A stretch of 9,074 bases of DNA from an uncultured Opitutia bacterium (lineage in GTDB: Bacteria; Verrucomicrobiota; Verrucomicrobiia; Opitutales; UBA953): contig CAIXQT010000380.1 in the NCBI GenBank assembly GCA_903921665.1, positions 1-9,074 on the forward strand. The letters run 5' to 3'. Position 1 is the stretch's first letter; each line of letters opens with the position of its first letter. This document shows positions 5,946-9,074 of this stretch, in pieces. The notes below the pieces were generated by a model, which worked only from the letters and a program-made list of their open reading frames with translations, had not been told where the DNA came from and searched no databases. The position numbers and the translations under genes were made by a program.

Positions 5946-6419
5946 TCAGAGGACGACGACCGTCACGCGGCGACGCCCGGCCTGGCGGGCGACAAGGCCC
6001 TGCACCGTGTCCACTGCTTCGTCGTAGGCGGTACGCCAGCGGGTCGAACGGGCGCGGGTACCGGCGAGATACTGATCCTGGAGTCCCACGACCCAGAAGA
6101 GGACGTCGGCGGCTTCGCCGGTCGTGGCCAAGGCGGCTTCCACGCGTTCATTGGCCCAGAGGGCGTCGAAAGGATCGGCGCGATGGTCGAGCACCGCGAC
6201 GGTCGGCACGGGGCGGTCGGGAGAAAGCAGGCGGAAGATCTGCGCGGCCGCGGCGGCGAGGTCCGTGGCGTTGAGACGAGGGTCGGTCTCGTCATCGGCC
6301 TCGAAGACGCGTAGCACGGCGTCGACGTCGCTGCGCAGTTGGGGCGCGGTGCCCACCATCGAAGCCAGCAGCGCGTTGAGCGTGCGAAGGCGGATCGACT
6401 TGGGCAGCGCGGCGGTCAC
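5946..6419 (-). CDS. Unrecognised 157-residue protein in the nrdR-alr operon
   Basis: The GTG start overlaps the nrdR TGA (GTGA, 6416-6419), so translation is coupled. It ends six bases before the HIT gene. The product is soluble with no signal or membrane helix. An Ala/Leu-rich, probably helical first half (about residues 1-65) is followed by an alternating hydrophobic segment (PTVAVLDHRADPFDALW, about 70-86). It continues with ADVLFWVVGLQDQYL and ends in a strand-like RRRVTVVVL. The position next to nrdR made me consider NusB, but the family's signatures are not visible. The operon setting and coupled start argue that it is a real gene. The function is unknown. Confidence 0.7.
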   Translation of the reverse strand: MTAALPKSIRLRTLNALLASMVGTAPQLRSDVDAVLRVFEADDETDPRLNATDLAAAAAQIFRLLSPDRPVPTVAVLDHRADPFDALWANERVEAALATTGEAADVLFWVVGLQDQYLAGTRARSTRWRTAYDEAVDTVQGLVARQAGRRRVTVVVL

Positions 6420-6880
6420 TTGATCTTTCCTCCCTTGCGGAGCTGGTCGATGGCCTTGGCGAGCTCGTCGATGTCGCGGAATTCGCGATAGACGCTGGCG
6501 AAGCGGACATAGGCGATCTGGTCGACCGCCTGGAGGCGGGCCATGATCTCCTCGCCGATGGCGCTGGAGGGGACCTCGTCGCCGAACTTGACCTGCAGGT
6601 TCTCGACGATCTCGGAGATCATCAGGTTGATGCGCTCGAGTTCGATGGGGCGCTTATCCGTGGCCTTACGGACGCCGGAGGCGATCTTACCGATGTCGAA
6701 CTCCTCGCGGGCGCCGTTGCGCTTCACGACGACCATGCCTTCGCGCACGATTTCTTCGATCGTACTGAAGCGGTGGTCGCACGCCAGGCACTCGCGGCGG
6801 CGGCGGATGGAATGGTTACCCTTCCCGAGGCGGGTCTCCAGGACCTTCGTATCCTCGTGATTGCAGCGGGGGCAGAACAT
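6416..6880 (-). CDS. nrdR: Transcriptional repressor NrdR
   Basis: NrdR represses ribonucleotide reductase genes in response to ATP/dATP levels. The 154-residue protein has the N-terminal zinc ribbon with Cys3, Cys6, Cys31 and Cys34 (CPRC ... CLAC) around the Arg-rich SIRRRREC. The ATP-cone domain follows (about residues 49-139), containing VVKRNGAREEFD and VRFASVYREFRD. The length matches the family's usual 150-160 residues. It starts three bases after the trpG stop, and its own stop is shared with the GTG of the next gene. No nrd genes or typical NrdR boxes are seen in the window, so its targets lie elsewhere. Confidence 0.97.
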   Translation of the reverse strand: MFCPRCNHEDTKVLETRLGKGNHSIRRRRECLACDHRFSTIEEIVREGMVVVKRNGAREEFDIGKIASGVRKATDKRPIELERINLMISEIVENLQVKFGDEVPSSAIGEEIMARLQAVDQIAYVRFASVYREFRDIDELAKAIDQLRKGGKIK

Positions 6881-6883
6881 CGC

Positions 6884-7447
6884 TCAGAGCTTCAGGAAGT
6901 TCCCGAGGAGCTGGAGTCCGTGCTCGGTGGCGAAGGACTCCGGATGGAACTGGACGCCCCAGATCGGGAGCTCGCGATGGCGCAGGCCCATCACGAGACC
7001 GTCTTCGGTCCAGGCCGTCACCTCGAGGGCGGCGGGGAAAGTGGACCGCTCGACGACCAGCGAGTGGTAGCGGGTCGCGGCGAACGGAGAAGGCAGGCCT
7101 TTGAAGACGTCGGTGTTGTTATGAAACACCGGCGAGGTCTTGCCATGCATCAGGTGCGGGGCGCGGATGACGTTGCCGCCGTAGGCATGGCCGATGGCCT
7201 GATGGCCGAGGCAGACGCCAAGGATTGGCTTCTTCCCGGCGAAGGCCTTGATCATCGCGCACGAGACGCCGGCTTCGGCGGGAGAGCACGGACCAGGCGA
7301 GATCATCACGCGGTCGGGATTGAGCGCGAGCGCTTCCTCGACGGTGATTTGGTCGTTACGGTACACCTTCTGCTCCACGCCCAACTGCCCGAAGTATTGG
7401 ACCAGGTTATAGGTGAACGAATCGTAGTTATCGATGACCAGCAGCAC
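6884..7447 (-). CDS. trpG: Glutamine amidotransferase, anthranilate/ADC synthase component II
   Basis: It takes ammonia from glutamine for chorismate amination, either by TrpE (tryptophan) or PabB (folate). The 187-residue class I amidotransferase domain has the LLVIDNYDSFTYNL opening, the oxyanion stretch ISPGPCSP, the nucleophile Cys79 in GVCLGHQAIG, and His168/Glu170 in VQFHPES. The HGKTSPV motif is also present. It starts with GTG (7445-7447), directly preceded by other genes' spacer, with no ribosome-binding site. No trpE or pabB partner is adjacent, so the protein may serve both pathways, as known in Bacillus; the pabA name would be equally fair. It is the first gene of the six-gene operon. 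Confidence 0.93.
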   Translation of the reverse strand: MLLVIDNYDSFTYNLVQYFGQLGVEQKVYRNDQITVEEALALNPDRVMISPGPCSPAEAGVSCAMIKAFAGKKPILGVCLGHQAIGHAYGGNVIRAPHLMHGKTSPVFHNNTDVFKGLPSPFAATRYHSLVVERSTFPAALEVTAWTEDGLVMGLRHRELPIWGVQFHPESFATEHGLQLLGNFLKL

Positions 7448-7453
7448 GGGCGG

Positions 7454-7482
7454 ACGATTTGCCCGGCGCTGCGAAGTGTCAA
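7454..7482 (-). promoter_or_regulatory. Possible trpG-operon promoter
   Basis: On the minus strand a perfect TTGACA -35 (7482-7477) is followed 17 bases later by a poor -10 (AATCGT, 7459-7454; three of six matches). Initiation would fall at or next to the GTG start of trpG, implying a leaderless message. That fits the lack of a Shine-Dalgarno there. The -10 is weak, so this is tentative. Confidence 0.3.
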
Positions 7483-7511
7483 GGAACGGCGACCCCGTGT
7501 GAACAAGTGAA

Positions 7512-7533
7512 CGCAGCGATGAACATCACTGCG
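7512..7533. repeat. 22-base palindrome, possible operator
   Basis: A near-perfect palindrome with nine of eleven positions paired (arms beginning CGCAG and ending CTGCG, centre GATGAACATC). It lies about 30 bases upstream of the possible trpG -35. The symmetric form would suit a dimeric regulator such as a repressor, but it does not match a motif I know, including the NrdR box. Confidence 0.4.
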
Positions 7534-7534
7534 A

Positions 7535-7712
7535 GGGCTAGAGCTAGGGCCAGAGACAGGGCCAGAACGGCGTCAGGCGAATGGAGACAGCCGATGAAAG
7601 GTGGACGATGGAGGATAGGAAATGGGTCCAGCCATCATCCCTCATCTTTCATCATCCATCGTTCATCGGCATCGCCCTTCCGAGCCCTAGCCCTGGCCCC
7701 AGCCCTAGCCCT
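7535..7712. repeat. Long imperfect inverted repeat
   Basis: Two nested pairs of complementary arms. The outer arms are 7535-7566 (GGGCTAGAGCTAGGG type) and 7681-7712 (CCCTAGCCCTGGCCCC type), with roughly 26 of 32 positions matching by eye. The inner arms start GCCGATGAA at 7590 and end TTCATCGGC at 7670, with several mismatches. The middle is a loop of about 20 bases. It could form a large hairpin in RNA or DNA. It has the shape of a MITE- or REP-like dispersed repeat and lies in the divergent gap between trpG and lpxC, but no coding gene or flanking duplication was identified. Confidence 0.6.
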
Positions 7713-7756
7713 ATTTCTGCTAACCCCTACCCCTATCCCCACCCCTACCCCTTACT
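7684..7756. repeat. Degenerate hexamer tract (CCCTAN/CCCCTA) with G-quadruplex potential
   Basis: The plus strand repeats C-rich hexamers with variants such as CCCTAG, CCCTGG, CCCCAG and CCCCTA. Between 7724 and 7751 there are five runs of exactly four C (7724-7727, 7730-7733, 7737-7740, 7742-7745, 7748-7751) with gaps of 1-3 bases. The minus strand therefore has five G4 runs with very short loops, a strong quadruplex candidate. If transcription of the trpG operon began this far upstream, its leader RNA could fold that way. Confidence 0.7.
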
Positions 7757-7791
7757 CGTGAATTCCAGCCCAAACCCCTCGAAAGTAGGCC

Positions 7792-7819
7792 TTTACAGAG
7801 GGAGGGGGGTGTGAATAAC
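7792..7819 (+). promoter_or_regulatory. Possible lpxC-fabZ promoter
   Basis: TTTACA (7792-7797, five of six -35 matches) and AATAAC (7814-7819, four of six -10 matches) are spaced by 16 bases. Transcription would start around 7826, only a few bases before the ATG at 7832, which would make the message nearly leaderless. A GGAGG at 7801-7805 lies inside the spacer. If transcription started further upstream, GGAGG would favour the GTG start at 7811 instead. Confidence 0.3.
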
Positions 7820-7831
7820 TGTGTGAACGGC

Positions 7832-9074
7832 ATGAAACAGCGCACCCTTGGCAAAGAAGCCTCCGTAAAGGGCAAAGCCCTCCACACCGGTCAGGACGTC
7901 ACCTTGACCCTGAAACCGGGTGCCCCCGACTCCGGCCTGGTCTTCCGTCGCATCGACCTTTTCGGAAAGCCTGAGGTTCGCCCCGTGTCCGAGATGATCA
8001 CCGAACTGGAGCGCAAGACGACCGTCTCCTCCGACGCCGTCAAGCTGCACACGATCGAACACGTGCTCTCGGCGCTCAGCGGCATGGCCGTGGACAACGC
8101 CATCATCGAACTCGACGCCTCCGAACCGCCCATCGTCGATGGTTCCGCCCGCCCCTTCACCACGCTCATCCACCAGTGCGGCGTCGTCGAACAGGAAGCC
8201 CAGCGCGAGACGTTCACGCTCACGCACCCGATCACGATCAACGAGGGTAGCCGCTCCATCATCGCCCTGCCCTTCGACGGCCTGCGCATCACTTGCACGT
8301 CCGCCGACGACCGTGGCATCCATACGCAGCACCTCACGATCGACATCGACGCCGAGACCTACGAGGCGCAGATCGCGCCGGCCCGCACGTTCACGATCTA
8401 CGAAGACATCGAAGGACTCATCGAGAAGGGGCTGATCAAAGGCGGCACGCTCGACTCGGCGATCATCCTCAAGGGCGACAAGATCGTCAGCAAGGAACCC
8501 CTGCGCTTCAAGGACGAGCTCGTCCGTCATAAGATCCTCGATATCGTCGGCGACATCGTCCTCGCCGGGATCCGCCTCAAGGCCCACATCATCGCCGTCC
8601 GCCCCGGCCATGCGCTCAACGCCCGCCTCGCCGCGGCCGTCCGCAAGCAGTGGCAGGAATCCAAGGCCCCGAAGGCCAAGGCCGCCCCCGCCGGCCCGAA
8701 AGTCGAAGCACCGACGGCCCCGGCTGGCTCGGCCCTGGACATCCGCCAGATCCTCAACGCCCTGCCCCATCGTTATCCGTTCGTGATGGTCGACCGCGTG
8801 GTCGAGCTCAACGACGACTCCCTTGTCGCAATCAAGAACGTCACGATCAACGAACCTTACTTCCAAGGCCACTTCCCCGGCCAGCCGGTCATGCCGGGCG
8901 TCCTGCAGATCGAGGCGATGGCGCAGGCCGCCGGACTCATCATGCTGCGCCGTGGCGCCGCCGACGAAGCCCCGAAAGTCGTGTTCTTCATGAGCGCCGA
9001 CAAGGTGAAGTTCCGCAAGGCGGTCACGCCGGGCGACACCCTCGAGATCCGCGCCAAGCTCACCAAGGTCCGCG
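7832..9074 (+). CDS. lpxC: Bifunctional LpxC-FabZ (lipid A deacetylase / hydroxyacyl-ACP dehydratase), 3' end missing
   Basis: The N-terminal LpxC domain (about residues 1-275) removes acetate from UDP-3-O-acyl-GlcNAc, the committed step of lipid A synthesis. Zinc ligands His77 (in TIEH), His233 and Asp237 (VRHKILD) are present, with general base Glu76 and catalytic His260 (RPGHALN). A Lys/Ala/Pro linker (about 276-300) joins it to a FabZ domain starting at ALDIRQIL. That domain makes trans-2-enoyl-ACP and carries HRYPFVMVDRV, catalytic His347 in GHFPGQPVMPG and Glu361 in QIEAMAQAAG. The gene runs off the window at residue 414, shortly before the expected end of FabZ. The ATG at 7832 aligns with the family start (MKQRTL). 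An in-frame GTG at 7811 with GGAGG five bases ahead is a serious alternative. Such fusions occur in Bacteroidota and in some Verrucomicrobiota. Confidence 0.93.
   Translation, partial: MKQRTLGKEASVKGKALHTGQDVTLTLKPGAPDSGLVFRRIDLFGKPEVRPVSEMITELERKTTVSSDAVKLHTIEHVLSALSGMAVDNAIIELDASEPPIVDGSARPFTTLIHQCGVVEQEAQRETFTLTHPITINEGSRSIIALPFDGLRITCTSADDRGIHTQHLTIDIDAETYEAQIAPARTFTIYEDIEGLIEKGLIKGGTLDSAIILKGDKIVSKEPLRFKDELVRHKILDIVGDIVLAGIRLKAHIIAVRPGHALNARLAAAVRKQWQESKAPKAKAAPAGPKVEAPTAPAGSALDIRQILNALPHRYPFVMVDRVVELNDDSLVAIKNVTINEPYFQGHFPGQPVMPGVLQIEAMAQAAGLIMLRRGAADEAPKVVFFMSADKVKFRKAVTPGDTLEIRAKLTKVR

Larger units (their letters stand above)
7448..7831. other. Divergent intergenic region between trpG and lpxC-fabZ
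   Basis: No gene is supported in these 384 bases. They hold the weak trpG-side promoter, a 22-base palindrome, a long imperfect inverted repeat, a C-rich hexamer tract and the weak lpxC-side promoter. Open frames crossing this gap translate low-complexity repeats (for example Pro-Tyr and Arg-Ala runs) and are not credible proteins. Confidence 0.7.

Noticed and set aside
5358..6314. Long plus-strand open frame (about 318 codons) opposite tsaB, the HIT gene and the unknown gene
   Set aside because: It is the mirror of genuine minus-strand genes with clear motifs and coupled starts. Long antisense frames are expected in such GC-rich DNA.
5946..6419. NusB (common neighbour of nrdR in other bacteria)
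   Set aside because: The length is similar, but the N-terminal NusB pattern and the RNA-binding helices are not recognisable.
6773..7510. Plus-strand open frame opposite trpG and the nrdR start
   Set aside because: Antisense to a well-conserved amidotransferase; no recognisable domain or start signal.
7684..7756. Telomere-like repeat of a linear replicon
   Set aside because: The hexamers are degenerate, internal and flanked by ordinary chromosomal genes on both sides, so there is no sign of a replicon end.
7793..8872. Minus-strand open frame (about 359 codons) opposite lpxC-fabZ
   Set aside because: The plus strand encodes a complete set of LpxC and FabZ catalytic motifs. The antisense product is an Asp/Gly/Arg/Val-rich shadow without domains.

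Overview
The window looks like a high-GC, diderm bacterial chromosome that carries the right-hand part of an integrated, virus-like element. A fused LpxC-FabZ gene (lipid A synthesis), high-GC codon use and the combination of nrdR, tsaB, alr and a stand-alone trpG point to a lipid-A-making Gram-negative. LpxC-FabZ fusions are known in Bacteroidota and some PVC bacteria. With this GC content, a Verrucomicrobiota (Opitutae-like) host is my best guess, but it is an inference.

Region 1 (1 to about 2390) is the accessory part. Five tiny membrane-protein genes run left to right with overlapping or almost touching ends (32-1281). They meet head-on a 52-residue coiled-coil/membrane protein gene (1278-1436, minus strand). 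Just 18 bases upstream of that gene is an IS1595/IS1016-like transposase gene (1455-2144, minus). Behind the transposase lies an unusual array of 12-base phased TTAAC repeats (2235-2318). The packing is viral. Many short one- or two-helix membrane proteins in a row suggest a tailless membrane-containing phage or, less likely, a filamentous phage. The transposase is built into the gene array rather than bounded as an insertion sequence, so it may be the element's own integration enzyme. No capsid or packaging gene is visible; if they exist they lie left of the window.

Region 2 (about 2390-3795) is where chromosomal sequence seems to resume. It starts with a gene fragment lacking its 5' end (2393-2584), as expected at an insertion junction. 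A predicted multi-helix membrane protein (2680-3147) and a secreted thioredoxin-fold protein without the active-site cysteines (3235-3795) follow.

Region 3 (3798-7447, minus) is a tight six-gene operon read right to left: trpG, nrdR, an unrecognised gene, a HIT-family gene, tsaB and alr. The genes are separated by 3, -4, 6, 4 and -4 bases. It joins anthranilate/aminodeoxychorismate synthesis, control of ribonucleotide reductase, a nucleotide hydrolase, tRNA t6A modification and D-alanine supply for peptidoglycan.

Region 4 (7448-7831) is a divergent intergenic stretch of 384 bases. It holds a 22-base palindrome, a long imperfect inverted repeat (about 178 bases end to end) and a hexamer-repeat tract whose minus strand has five runs of four G, a strong G-quadruplex candidate. 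The lpxC-fabZ gene (7832 to the window end, plus) follows and is cut by the window edge.
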